Shown here: positions 1-9,629 of the stretch, piece by piece
How the letters are laid out: every line of letters starts with the position of its first letter
How positions within the stretch are numbered: the stretch's first letter is position 1
Origin: JAHEJJ01 sp965212205
GTDB taxonomy: Bacteria > Bacteroidota > Bacteroidia > Flavobacteriales > Flavobacteriaceae
Length of the DNA stretch: 64,000 nt
Direction of reading: 5' to 3'
NCBI GenBank assembly: GCA_965212205.1
Contig: CBDBUX010000006.1
Span: 1 to 64,000 of the forward strand
The notes under the pieces: generated by a model
What the model was told of the DNA's origin: nothing
Database searches by the model: none
What the model saw: the letters and a program-made list of their open reading frames with translations, nothing else
Program-made: the position numbers and the translations under genes

Positions 1-893
1 ATTTAAACTATTTAGAAGAACTGGAAGCCGAAGCCATCTTTGTTCTGAGAGAGGTATGGGCCCAATTCCAAAACCCGGTAATCCTGTTTAGCGGGGGAAA
101 AGATTCAATTGTTGTGACACACCTCGCCAAAAAGGCCTTTTTCCCTAGCAAAATACCATTTGCGCTGATGCATATAGATACCGGCCATAATTTTCCAGAA
201 ACTATCGCCTTTAGAGACAAATTGATCGAATCTCTGGAAGCCAGATTGATCGTCGGGTCGGTGCAAGATTCAATAAACCAGGGCCGGGTGGCCGAAGAAC
301 GCGGAAAAAATGCCACACGGAATGCCCTCCAGATCACAACGCTGCTCGATGCTATAGAGGAAAATCGGATCGATTGTGCTATCGGAGGAGGACGGCGCGA
401 TGAAGAAAAGGCAAGGGCCAAAGAGCGATTTTTTTCACACCGGGACGATTTTGGCCAATGGGATCCGAAGAACCAACGTCCAGAACTCTGGAACCTATTC
501 AATGGCAAGCATTTCGAAGGAGAGCATTTTAGGGTATTTCCCATTAGTAACTGGACAGAGATGGATGTCTGGAATTATATACGCAGGGAAAAAATCGAAA
601 TTCCTTCGCTATATATGGCGCATGATCGGGAAGTAGTCTGGCGTAATGACAGCTGGATTCCAACTTCGGATTTTCTAAGATTGAATGAGGATGAACCTAT
701 TATTAATAAAAAGGTCCGTTTCCGCACATTAGGCGACATCACGATCACAGGAGGAATTGAATCTGAGGCCGATACATTGGAAAAAATTGTACAGGAAGTA
801 GCAGCCATGCGCCATACCGAGCGAGGCAACCGGAGCGACGACAAACGTTCTGAAACCGCTATGGAAGACAGAAAAAAACAAGGTTATTTTTAA
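1..893 (+). CDS. cysD: Sulfate adenylyltransferase subunit 2 (CysD), 5' end cut by the window
   Basis: CysD is the catalytic PAPS-reductase-fold subunit of ATP sulfurylase. With the GTPase CysN it makes adenosine 5'-phosphosulfate from ATP and sulfate in assimilatory sulfate reduction. The frame is open from base 3, before the first ATG or GTG in view, and reads NYLEELEAEAIFVLREVW, so the true start lies upstream of the window. The PP-loop SGGKDS is encoded near base 91. The GGGRRDEEKAR segment and the QGYF C-terminus are typical of the family. cysN starts 11 bp after the stop, so the two form an operon. Only a few N-terminal residues should be missing. Identification is secure from the motifs and the partner gene. 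Confidence 0.95.
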   Translation, partial: LNYLEELEAEAIFVLREVWAQFQNPVILFSGGKDSIVVTHLAKKAFFPSKIPFALMHIDTGHNFPETIAFRDKLIESLEARLIVGSVQDSINQGRVAEERGKNATRNALQITTLLDAIEENRIDCAIGGGRRDEEKARAKERFFSHRDDFGQWDPKNQRPELWNLFNGKHFEGEHFRVFPISNWTEMDVWNYIRREKIEIPSLYMAHDREVVWRNDSWIPTSDFLRLNEDEPIINKKVRFRTLGDITITGGIESEADTLEKIVQEVAAMRHTERGNRSDDKRSETAMEDRKKQGYF

Positions 894-904
894 TAGGAAG
901 AAAT

Positions 905-2161
905 ATGTCACTTGAGAGTAATCAATTATTGAGGTTTACAACGGCTGGCAGTGTAGATGACGGGAAAAGTACCCTGATCGGCCGGCTGTTATACGATTCG
1001 AAGTCTATTTTTGAGGATCAACTCGAGGCTGTGGAAAACAGCAGCCGAAAAAAAGGTCACAACGGGGTCGACCTTGCGCTTTTCACCGATGGATTAAGAG
1101 ATGAGCGCGAACAGGGAATCACCATTGATGTTGCCTACCGCTACTTTACCACGCCTAAACGCAAGTTTATTATCGCCGATACCCCAGGCCACATTCAATA
1201 TACCAGGAATATGGTTACGGGTGCCTCAACAGCCAACGCTGCAATTATACTGATAGATGCGCGGCACGGGGTCATAGAGCAGACCAAGCGACACGCATTT
1301 ATAGCTTCCCTCTTGCAGATCCCACATGTTATCGTTTGCGTGAATAAGATGGATCTCGTGGACTTCAGCCAGGAAATATTCGATAATATCGTCGGGGAGT
1401 TTGAAGAATTTGCTTCCAAAATGCTGATTAAAGATATACGCTATATCCCGTTGAGTGCCTTATTAGGAGATAACGTGGTCAACCGCTCCGTAAATATGGA
1501 TTGGTACCCCGACGCTCCCCTACTCCACACTCTGGAGACGATGCACATCAGCAGTGATATCAATAAGGTCGACATGCGATTTCCTGTTCAGAGTGTTTTA
1601 AGACCTCAACGAGACCAATACAGGGATTATAGGGGTTATGCCGGCAGAATTGCCGGTGGTGTCATCAGAATTGGTGATGAGGTAACCGTTATGCCGTCGG
1701 GGTTTAAATCGGCCGTAAAATCCATTCAAGGACCCTCTGGTGAACTTAACGAAGCCTTTGCCCCTATGTCGATCTCAATTACGCTCGATGACGACATTGA
1801 TATCAGTCGGGGCGACATGATAGTGCGCTCGAACAATACGCCCGGTGCAACACAAGATCTGGAGGTGATGCTATGCTGGCTTCATAACGATACGGCCAAA
1901 CCCAGGACCAAGTACACCATAAGGCATACAACAAACGACCAAAAGGCCATGATACGGGATATTATATATAAGATCGATATTAATACACTGGGTCGGAATA
2001 CCGATGACAACAATATCGGTATGAACGATATATGCAAAGTTCGGATCAGGACCACAAAGCCGCTGATGGTAGATCCCTACAGGGTGAATCGCAGTACAGG
2101 AAGTATTATCCTTATCGATGAGGCTACCAATGAGACGGTAGCCGCCGGAATGATTGTTTAG
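905..2161 (+). CDS. cysN: Sulfate adenylyltransferase subunit 1 (CysN), GTPase
   Basis: This is the regulatory GTPase subunit of ATP sulfurylase; GTP hydrolysis drives APS formation by CysD. Translation-factor-type GTPase motifs are visible: P-loop AGSVDDGKS at residues 14-22, DTPGH at 92-96 and NKMD at 147-150, followed by beta-barrel domains 2 and 3. At 418 residues it is a stand-alone CysN, with no C-terminal APS kinase (CysC) domain as in NodQ-type fusions. It lies directly behind cysD. The 3' end faces the ompA-like gene across about 60 bp that hold only a weak, imperfect hairpin. Confidence 0.96.
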   Translation: MSLESNQLLRFTTAGSVDDGKSTLIGRLLYDSKSIFEDQLEAVENSSRKKGHNGVDLALFTDGLRDEREQGITIDVAYRYFTTPKRKFIIADTPGHIQYTRNMVTGASTANAAIILIDARHGVIEQTKRHAFIASLLQIPHVIVCVNKMDLVDFSQEIFDNIVGEFEEFASKMLIKDIRYIPLSALLGDNVVNRSVNMDWYPDAPLLHTLETMHISSDINKVDMRFPVQSVLRPQRDQYRDYRGYAGRIAGGVIRIGDEVTVMPSGFKSAVKSIQGPSGELNEAFAPMSISITLDDDIDISRGDMIVRSNNTPGATQDLEVMLCWLHNDTAKPRTKYTIRHTTNDQKAMIRDIIYKIDINTLGRNTDDNNIGMNDICKVRIRTTKPLMVDPYRVNRSTGSIILIDEATNETVAAGMIV

Positions 2162-2222
2162 CTATACTAACACCGCACTCCAATAGTGGAATATCTGGTG
2201 TAATCGGTCTGGGGTTTGAAGC

Positions 2223-3395
2223 TTACCAGTTAATGATCTTGAATTCCGATCGGCGATTAGCACTATGTTCCGCGGCCGTACATGCTACATGGTCTTTACA
2301 ATGATTGGTCAGGATCTCTTCGCCATAACCTTTGGCGATTACACGGTTGGGTGATACACCTTTTTTAAGGAGGTAGTCCATAACCCGTTTCGCCCGGCGT
2401 TCAGACAACCATTGGTTATAACTTGCCTCACCTCTCGAATCTGCATGAGCATTAACCTCAAATTGAATCTCGACATGTTTTTCCATCAAAAGTGCAAGCT
2501 TATCGAGGGTTGTTTTAGAAGCAGAACTAAGATAAGAGGAGTTAAACTCAAAATATACATGGCCCAGGTCGCGGATCTGTCTGATTAATTCTTCCTTTTT
2601 TCGTTTCTCAGCATCTTCCCTAGCTTTTGCCGCTGCTATTTCCCTTTCCCTTTCCATTTGCTCTGCCAATAGCAAAGCCTGTTTCTCGGCTTCTTTGGCC
2701 GCTGATATTGAATCCTGGAGCCTCTGTGTTTCGCGCTCCATCTCAAGAATCAGCGCCAATTTCTCTTCACCTTTCTTTGTAAGGGCTTTTTCCATCAGGA
2801 ACTGATATATCAACCCTACTCCATGTTGTACATGGTTAGATGCCTCATTACCAAACGACCATTTACCACTGGAATTGAAATCCAAGGCCCATCGGTCATT
2901 AAACCAGGTCCTAAATCCTACGACGGCATTATAGGTGCCCCGGCCCACATCGTTTGCATAGGTATACCCGGCGCCAAGACCGAGATAAGGATCAAAGAAT
3001 CCGGTTTGTCCAAACAATTTATTCAGATCATAGCTCAATCGGGTATCGATTCCAAAATAGTCCTTGTCCTCAGGATTGATCAACCCATCTACGATATGGC
3101 CTTCCTTATAGCGATTATAACTGGCAATTCCATCGAGGCCGATCCCACTCTTAAAATATCTGCCCAGACTTATGCGCGATGGGAACGCCACAGCATTGAT
3201 ATAGTTTTTAACTTTAAGGGGTCTGTTAAAACGCGTCCCGGAGTCGTTCACAAGATTCCAGCCTAAGCCGAACATCCATGAACTTTGAACAATACTATCT
3301 TTTGAAGACAATATAGGGGCTTCAGATTCGCTTTCCTGCGCGTACAGCGAAATGAAGACTAGAGAAGTGGCCAGCACCATCGCAACTTTGTACAT
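2223..3395 (-). CDS. OmpA family outer-membrane protein
   Basis: A 390-residue secreted protein with an N-terminal signal peptide (MYKVAMVLATSLVFISLYAQ). Residues ~30-190 look like a small outer-membrane beta-barrel with alternating aromatic strands. Residues ~195-275 are a highly charged, coiled-coil-like Glu/Lys/Arg/Ala-rich helix. Residues ~280-390 are an OmpA/MotB peptidoglycan-binding domain with HADSRGEASYNQWLSERRA. The expected role is anchoring the outer membrane to peptidoglycan. It is the last gene of the long minus-strand run, but a 113-bp gap from the preceding gene leaves room for its own promoter. The coiled coil between barrel and anchor is longer than in classic OmpA. Confidence 0.9.
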   Translation of the reverse strand: MYKVAMVLATSLVFISLYAQESESEAPILSSKDSIVQSSWMFGLGWNLVNDSGTRFNRPLKVKNYINAVAFPSRISLGRYFKSGIGLDGIASYNRYKEGHIVDGLINPEDKDYFGIDTRLSYDLNKLFGQTGFFDPYLGLGAGYTYANDVGRGTYNAVVGFRTWFNDRWALDFNSSGKWSFGNEASNHVQHGVGLIYQFLMEKALTKKGEEKLALILEMERETQRLQDSISAAKEAEKQALLLAEQMEREREIAAAKAREDAEKRKKEELIRQIRDLGHVYFEFNSSYLSSASKTTLDKLALLMEKHVEIQFEVNAHADSRGEASYNQWLSERRAKRVMDYLLKKGVSPNRVIAKGYGEEILTNHCKDHVACTAAEHSANRRSEFKIINW

Positions 3396-3508
3396 CAGTA
3401 TAGATTTGGGATAAAATCTACACTAAAGTAAGACCGTAAAAAACAGCAAAAAAATTTACACTTCGATCGGCCTAAATACTCGTTACATTGCTGCTTAGGC
3501 GCAGTACC

Positions 3509-3979
3509 TTAACGGGGGTTCGATTGAAGTTTTATTTCCTTATCGGTGACCGGCATAATATAGAGGCCAAACGGTCTCACGATCGCCGTGGAACCCTCCT
3601 CCTTTGCTTGGCTTTTTTGTTTCTTCCGAACCACCATACCCTGATCCGGATCTTCAGTTACCCAAAGGGATGGCAGACTTTGATTATTGGTCTGACCCGA
3701 ACAGTATGCGATGACCAGGTTTTGATTAAAATCGACAGAGGGCGGCTTAATACCCGGCTTACGTGTTTTATTGATGATGACAAAAAATTTATCCAGTGCT
3801 GCCTGCGATCTCAATACCTGAATCTCTTCGGCTTCGGTACCCCCATAAAGATCACTCATGATCATCGAAAGTTCCCCTGGCTGCGTCGTTTCCGCATTGT
3901 CCATATCGGCCTTAGATTTTTGGCTTTTGCAAGCACCCATTATAAGCAATAAAACGGCGATAATGATGGTGTTTCTCAT
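3509..3979 (-). CDS. Putative lipoprotein, PrcB-like C-terminal domain
   Basis: A 156-residue protein with a clear lipoprotein signal (LLLIMGACKSQ, cysteine near residue 17). The middle, SVDFNQNLVIAYCSGQ followed by a strand-rich tail ending in RPFGLYIMPV, resembles the PrcB C-terminal fold, where an acidic-aromatic strand ('vDFskn.Via..sG') opens the domain. PrcB was named from a protease complex in Treponema; its role in flavobacteria is not established. The start is only 2 bp after the bshA stop, so translation is probably coupled. Family assignment is by eye and moderate. Confidence 0.6.
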   Translation of the reverse strand: MRNTIIIAVLLLIMGACKSQKSKADMDNAETTQPGELSMIMSDLYGGTEAEEIQVLRSQAALDKFFVIINKTRKPGIKPPSVDFNQNLVIAYCSGQTNNQSLPSLWVTEDPDQGMVVRKKQKSQAKEEGSTAIVRPFGLYIMPVTDKEIKLQSNPR

Positions 3980-3981
3980 TT

Positions 3982-5124
3982 TTAGAAGGTATTTTTATAG
4001 TTGGCTTTATAAGCTTTTTCATATACAGATTCGTATAGTGGGAGAACGTTTTTGATATCGAACTTATCTGCCACCGCCTTTGCCTGATCTTTAAAAGTCG
4101 CAAGCCTCTTTTCGTCGCTTAGAATAAAGAGTGCATTTTTAGTCATATCCTCAACGTCCCTTTCGTTGCTTAGAAAACCTGACACCCCATGGATGTTCAC
4201 TTCAGGTATCCCACCGGTATTACTGGAAATGACAGGAACCCTATTGATCATTGCCTCCAGCGCCGCCAGACCGAAGCTCTCCGATTTAGATGGCAATAAA
4301 AACAAGTCTGAGAAACATAGAATACGGTCAATCTCATTACTATTACCCAGAAAGACCACCCTGTCGCTTATACCGAGGTTTTCACACATTATCTCCGCTT
4401 TTTCTTTTTCAGGCCCTTCCCCCACCATGATAAGTTTAGCCGGCATTTCCTTTTGGATACCATTAAAAATGCTGATCACATCGGGTATATGCTTTACCTT
4501 ACGAAAATTACTGATGTGCGTCACGATCTTTTCATGATCTTCTGCCATCAGAGAACGTTGACAATCCATATACTGAGTACTATACTTAGTTGAATCGATA
4601 AAATTGGGTATTACCTCTATCTCCTTGTCAACCTCAAAAAAATCGAGTGTTTTTTCTTTCAGATTCTCCGAGACGCTGGTAACCACGTCAGATTTATTGA
4701 TACTAAAGGTCACTGCAGGTTTATAAAACGGATGATTGCCCACCAGTGTAATATCAGTTCCGTGCAAAGTGGTGATCATCGGGATAAAAATCCCCTCATC
4801 TTCAAGTATTTTTTTAGCCATATATCCGGCATAGGCGTGGGGTATGGCATAATGCACATGCAAGAGTTCAATGCCGTATAATTTGATGGTATCCACCAGC
4901 TTACTCGACAAAGCCAGCTCATAGGGCTGGTAATGAAATAATGGGTATTCGGGTACATGTACTTCATGGAAATGGATCTTGTTGCTCAACAATTCCAATC
5001 TCACCGGTTGTTTGTAGGTAATAAAATGTACTTCATGACCCCTACTGGCCAGGGCGATGCCCAATTCGGTAGCCACCACTCCGCTACCGCCAAATGTAGG
5101 GTAACAAACAATTGCAATTTTCAT
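3982..5124 (-). CDS. bshA: N-acetyl-alpha-D-glucosaminyl L-malate synthase BshA
   Basis: A GT-B glycosyltransferase of family GT4 that transfers GlcNAc from UDP-GlcNAc to L-malate, the first step of bacillithiol synthesis. The sequence opens with MKIAIVCYPTFGGSGVVATELG, the BshA hallmark. It also has HVHYAIPHAYAGY, TTLHGTDITLVG and, in the C-terminal domain, SKSESFGLAALEAM (the EX7E-type nucleotide-sugar site). The length of 380 residues matches the family. It implies that the organism uses bacillithiol as its low-molecular-weight thiol; bshB and bshC are not in this window. It follows the GH3/beta-lactamase gene after 56 bp. Confidence 0.93.
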   Translation of the reverse strand: MKIAIVCYPTFGGSGVVATELGIALASRGHEVHFITYKQPVRLELLSNKIHFHEVHVPEYPLFHYQPYELALSSKLVDTIKLYGIELLHVHYAIPHAYAGYMAKKILEDEGIFIPMITTLHGTDITLVGNHPFYKPAVTFSINKSDVVTSVSENLKEKTLDFFEVDKEIEVIPNFIDSTKYSTQYMDCQRSLMAEDHEKIVTHISNFRKVKHIPDVISIFNGIQKEMPAKLIMVGEGPEKEKAEIMCENLGISDRVVFLGNSNEIDRILCFSDLFLLPSKSESFGLAALEAMINRVPVISSNTGGIPEVNIHGVSGFLSNERDVEDMTKNALFILSDEKRLATFKDQAKAVADKFDIKNVLPLYESVYEKAYKANYKNTF

Positions 5125-5180
5125 ATCGACCTGGATTTATATGCGAGAACCTTGCACAAAGCTAGTATTATTATTCGGGG

Positions 5181-8091
5181 CTATTTTATAATAGAATCAT
5201 AAATCGCCTGTTGAATCCGTGTTCTCAATCCCGACTTAACCAAAAGTCGGTTGGCGGATGACGGGTACGTACGATTCGATAAGAAGACGTATACGATCTC
5301 CTCTTCGGGGTCTGCCCATGTATATGTTCCGGTGAAACCGCTATGACCAAAGCTTTTACGGGAAACACAGCCACAGGTAGGTCCTTTATCCTTGAGCTGT
5401 GGTTTATCGAATCCCACCCCCCGTCTTACATCCTTATCACAGAAATAACACTTGTTGAATTTTTCTATTGTACGTGGGTTCAAAAACTGCTTTCCGCCGT
5501 AACTGCCTCCCTGTAAATACATTTGCATGATCTTCGCCACATCGTTCGCATTGCTGAATAGTCCGGCATGGCCACCTACCCCTCCCTGCATGGCTGCTCC
5601 CATATCGTGTACATACCCCTGGACGGTTTGGTAACGGTAATAGTTATCGATTTCAGAGGGGATGATCCTCTCCTTAGGAAAACGCTCAATAGGGTTATAG
5701 GTCGTATTGACTGCCCCTAATGGGTTTAACAAATATTGATCGAGCAGCTTGTCCATGGGTTCATCATAGGTTTCTTCGATGTACTTTTTCAGAACATAAT
5801 AGGCTACATCGCTATAGCGATATCTGTTAGATTTCAAATCTTGCCGGCCAATCCGGTTATAGATTGAATCTGAATAAGCATCCTGAAGGTATAATCCCTC
5901 GGTAACCTTGATCGAAAAACCGTCTACCGGTCTCGTGCGATAAAACTCAAAAGAAGGTCTGCGTTCCTTGTTCAATGTAGACAGGTAGAAAGCGATCCAG
6001 GAAGGTAGGCGGCCGTAATGACTTAGGGCCTTTAAAACAGTAACATCTTTCAATTTGGTTGTGTCGTAGGCCGGTACGAGATCGGAAAAGGTAGAATTTA
6101 AGCCAATTTTTCCTTCCTGTTCCATTTTCATAACCAAAGGCAGGGTAGCAAGAATTTTTGTCAAAGACGCCAGGTCGTATAGCTGGTCTTCATCAACCGA
6201 CTGTTCTGTGGTATACGTAGGATTGCCAAAACTCTTGTTATAAATAACACGGCCCTTACGGGAAATCAGAATCTGTGCGCCTGGAAACATAAGCGAATCC
6301 AGACCTTGATTCATTAGACTATCTACCCGGGCGAGTCTTTCAGAACTCATGCCCACACGCTCTGGCATGCTGTATCCCAGCCTTAGTAGAGACGGGATTT
6401 CCAATCCGGTATGAACGGGGAATTCCGGGTGTGCACTCACCGGTAAACGGCCTTTCGAAGAAAAAGCTCCAAATAATAATTGTGCTGTTTTCTCTTGAGC
6501 CAGAATACTATTCTGATAGCCTACCACAACGGCATCGACATCTTTGAAATCTGGTATGTCGAGCAGTGCATAAGGCTTTGCAAAAAGCGTCAATATTACA
6601 TTCGAGGTCCGCTGTCTGGATAATTCGAGTAACCAGAGGAGATCTTTCTGAGAAAATTTATACGGTTTCCAGGGAGAAGAGTTATCCTTGTGAAAACCTA
6701 CAATGATGAGATTGAATTCACTCAGTTTCCTCCTCAAGGTGCTGATATCTTTTGCCGCCACTTGGGTGACCTTAGCATAACGGTTCAGCATTTGAAAAAA
6801 GGGATCCGAATCGGCTTCTCCCATTTTCACATATGCAATTTTCTTATTTTCCAGATTTTTAATTCCCAATAGATCAAATTTATTCTTGACTACCGTGATG
6901 GCATGTTCCATGGCATGTTCATCGATTACTTTGTTATCCAGAGAATTAAGGTCTTGATACAGATTATTCAGATCAACCGGGCTATAGTTACTGAGTCCGG
7001 CTTTATATTTAAGCGCCAGGATTTTCTTAACAGACCGCGCCAGGCGTTCTTCACTAATAATTCCGCTGTAGTAGGCCTTTGCCAGTGTATTCTTTGCATC
7101 GACTATATCTTTTGGCATCAGCAATATGTCGTTACCCGACAGAAAGGCTTTTAATTCGATATTTCCACTGTCATCGTCTCCCCTTACCCCTCTCATATTC
7201 AAAGCGTCAGTGATCACCAGTCCCTTGAAATCTAGCTGGTTAATTAGTAGGTCGCGAATTATATTACGAGAAAGTGAGGCGGGTATACTGAGGTTCGGTT
7301 CCAGTTCCGGAATACTTAAATGTGCCACCATGACACTATTTACACCCGCTTTTACAAGTTTTCTATAAGGATAAAGCTCAACACTGTCTAATCGACGCCT
7401 GTCGTGTTCGATCAATGGAAGTGATTTATGCGAATCGGTCGCAGTGTCTCCATGTCCGGGGAAAATGTTTCGCAGTGGCCAGTATCCCTGCTTTTTGCAT
7501 TCCCTTCATAAAGGCCAGACCTTTTTGTGCTACGTTTTCAGGATCTTCTCCAAAAGACCGGTTTCCAATTATGGGGTTCTGAGGATTAATATTTACATCT
7601 ATATCGGGTGCAAAATTGATATGGACCCCCATCCGCCGGGCATGCAGCCCGATCTGGTGTCCAACTTCTGCAATGGTAGCGCTGTCCTGAATAGCTCCCA
7701 GTGTTAGGTTCCATGGAAAGGCGTAAGTCGAATCGAGTCGCATAGACAGACCCCATTCGGCATCCATCCCAATAAGCAGGGGTAATTTTGAGGTCGCTTG
7801 AAATTCATTGGTTAGGTGAGCCTGACGAACCGGGCCTCCAGTCGAAAAAATTACACCACCTATACCATGTTCGATAATCAGCTTCTTTATTTTATCGGCG
7901 GCCTGAGGGCCTTGATCGGACTGCGCGATTATCATAAATAGCTGACCGATCTTTTCCTCCAAAGAGAGTGCCTGATACCGCGTTTCCACCCATTGAAGCT
8001 GCTCCAAACTGTCCTGACTGGTATTCGGACCGAATTGTCCATTTACCATCAGTGAAATAAAGAAGAATAAATAGAGAAGTGTTTTTCTCAT
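5181..8091 (-). pseudogene. GH3 (NagZ-type) beta-N-acetylglucosaminidase fused to a serine beta-lactamase-family domain; one-base frameshift
   Basis: Two adjacent minus-strand frames form one gene. Bases 8091-7426 encode a signal peptide and the first ~220 residues of a GH3 domain; 7426-5181 continue it in another frame. The break falls inside the conserved GH3 motif: the first frame reads KHFPRTW, but with one G fewer in the GGGG run at 7458-7461 it reads KHFPGHGDTATDSHKSLPLIEHDRRR and stays open for ~969 residues to the stop. The second part has GLVITDALNMRG, then a beta-lactamase/transpeptidase-like domain with SLTK (SxxK) and a GHSGFTGT box. The intact fusion is widespread in Bacteroidota and probably acts on cell-wall muropeptides in the periplasm. 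Either the gene is inactive or the base is a homopolymer sequencing error. The first ATG seen in the second frame is not a real start. Confidence 0.85.
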
Positions 8092-8203
8092 ATATTTATT
8101 TCTAATAAGGTACTAACTTAAAACAAAAATAAATATTGCAAACCGTTATGGGGAAAGGATTGATAGGGCATGCCTGTTATAATCGAAACGGGTTTAGATA
8201 CCT

Positions 8204-8689
8204 TTATTTCACAAATCTCTTATGCCAGCTTTCCTGCGCCGGAACTTCCCAATGGTCGCGATATTCCCGAATATCGGTAACCAGGTTGTTAAATACGACA
8301 GTTTTTGCCGAAATAGCTTTCTCCTTTGCCATTTTTTTAAAGTCTGCCAGAGATTTGTAAGCGATGTAGTCTCCTTGCTTGAAGGTTACATTCATTTTGT
8401 CGAGAAGGTCGAGATCAAATTTTTGTTCGAGCGATTGGATAAAATGGACCGAGGCATCTATTGAACAGCCTGAAGCGGCAGTATGGGCCTGATCCAATGC
8501 TATAATTATAAATCGGTGATAACGTATTTCATAACCGGCCTTTAAATCCTTCCCATGGGCTGTCCACGCCTCGATAAACCGGCCGAGGGCAGCTTCTATA
8601 GATTCTACCTCTTCATCTTTAAATTTTCGATCAGACTGATAGATCCACACTCTTGAGCTTTCTGGCAATTGGTCTATGGGTACTAGCAT
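8204..8689 (-). CDS. Conserved flavobacterial protein of unknown function
   Basis: A 161-residue soluble protein. It has no signal peptide, membrane segment, Walker A or Walker B motif. I recognise it as a compact, highly conserved family in Bacteroidota, with marks such as SSRVWIYQSDR, IEAWTAHG, GCSIDASVHFIQ and a C-terminal WEVPAQESWHKRF. Databases often label the family 'ABC transporter ATPase', but nothing in the sequence supports an ATPase. The invariant-looking Cys in GCSIDASV and the paired Trp/His residues may mark a functional site. It lies between an Fe-S protein and the GH3 fusion on the same strand. Confidence 0.8.
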   Translation of the reverse strand: MLVPIDQLPESSRVWIYQSDRKFKDEEVESIEAALGRFIEAWTAHGKDLKAGYEIRYHRFIIIALDQAHTAASGCSIDASVHFIQSLEQKFDLDLLDKMNVTFKQGDYIAYKSLADFKKMAKEKAISAKTVVFNNLVTDIREYRDHWEVPAQESWHKRFVK

Positions 8690-8765
8690 TATTGATATAC
8701 TTGGGTTAAAGAGAAATTTATTCTTGTCTTCAATAGATTTTACCGGATAGATAAAAAAATCTTGC

Positions 8766-9557
8766 TTATAAATCAGCTGCTTCGCTGATCAATTCGGCAA
8801 GGTCATAGACTTTTACCGAAGCTTCTTTTTCCTTATTCTTTATACCATCGGTCATCATGGTATTACAAAAAGGACAGGCGGCCGCTATGATCTGAGCATT
8901 GGTGTCAAGGGCTTGTTCTGTTCGTTCTATATTAACGTCCTTATCGCCTTTTTCAGGTTCTTTGAACATCTGTGCTCCCCCCGCTCCGCAGCAGAGTCCT
9001 CTTTTTTTGCACGATTTCATTTCAACCAGTTCGGCATCTAATTTTATGATCAATTCTCTGGGAGCTTCGAATATTCCATTTGCCCTTCCGAGATAACAAG
9101 GATCGTGAAAAGTGATTTTTTTTCCTTTAAAGGTTCCACCTTCGATCGATATCATTCCCTTGTTCAGCAGATCATTTAAAAAATCGGTATGATGCATCAG
9201 CTGATAATTCCCACCCAGGCCCGGATATTCGTTTTTTAGGGTATTAAAACAGTGAGGACAGGTGGTGACGATCTTTTTTATGCCATAGCCATTGAGTACC
9301 TCAATATTTGTCATCGCCTGCATCGGAAAAAGGAATTCGTTTCCCGCCCGTTTGGCAGGATCGCCGGTACAGCTCTCTTCTGATCCGAGTACGGCAAAAC
9401 TAACACCCGCTTTTTGAAGAATTCTGACAAAAGCTTTTGTTATTTTTTTAGCCCTATCATCAAAACTTCCGGCACAACCTACCCAAAAAAGTATTTCCGG
9501 CTCCTTTCCTTCAGCAAACATGGAGGCCATTGTCCTGACTTTATTTTCTCCGCTCAT
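8766..9557 (-). CDS. (Fe-S)-binding protein, HdrB-like CCG-domain protein
   Basis: A 263-residue cytoplasmic protein with two CCG (cysteine-rich) domains as in heterodisulfide reductase subunit B and GlpC/LldE-type oxidoreductases. The first copy spans roughly residues 25-105 (GCAGSFDD ... TTCPHCFNTLKNEYP) and the second residues 145-240 (DPCYLGRANG ... CCGAGGAQMF). These cysteines bind a non-cubane or 4Fe-4S cluster in characterised relatives. The next gene upstream is a membrane-bound HdrC-like dicluster ferredoxin, so the pair probably forms an electron-transfer complex. The electron donor and acceptor cannot be told from the sequence. Confidence 0.9.
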   Translation of the reverse strand: MSGENKVRTMASMFAEGKEPEILFWVGCAGSFDDRAKKITKAFVRILQKAGVSFAVLGSEESCTGDPAKRAGNEFLFPMQAMTNIEVLNGYGIKKIVTTCPHCFNTLKNEYPGLGGNYQLMHHTDFLNDLLNKGMISIEGGTFKGKKITFHDPCYLGRANGIFEAPRELIIKLDAELVEMKSCKKRGLCCGAGGAQMFKEPEKGDKDVNIERTEQALDTNAQIIAAACPFCNTMMTDGIKNKEKEASVKVYDLAELISEAADL

Positions 9558-9629
9558 ATCTTGATCGTAGCTTAAATTATGTGCCGGTCTTTATCATTAT
9601 TTTATACCAGACAGACCGAGGTATATTGC

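Noticed and set aside
2162..2222. Possible bidirectional terminator between cysN and the ompA-like gene
   Set aside because: ACACC and GGTGT arms and a TCCA/TGGA inner stem exist, but internal mismatches are large and there is no T-run.
8204..8689. Annotation of the 161-residue protein as an ABC-transporter ATPase
   Set aside because: The family carries that label in databases, but no Walker A, Walker B or signature motif is present.
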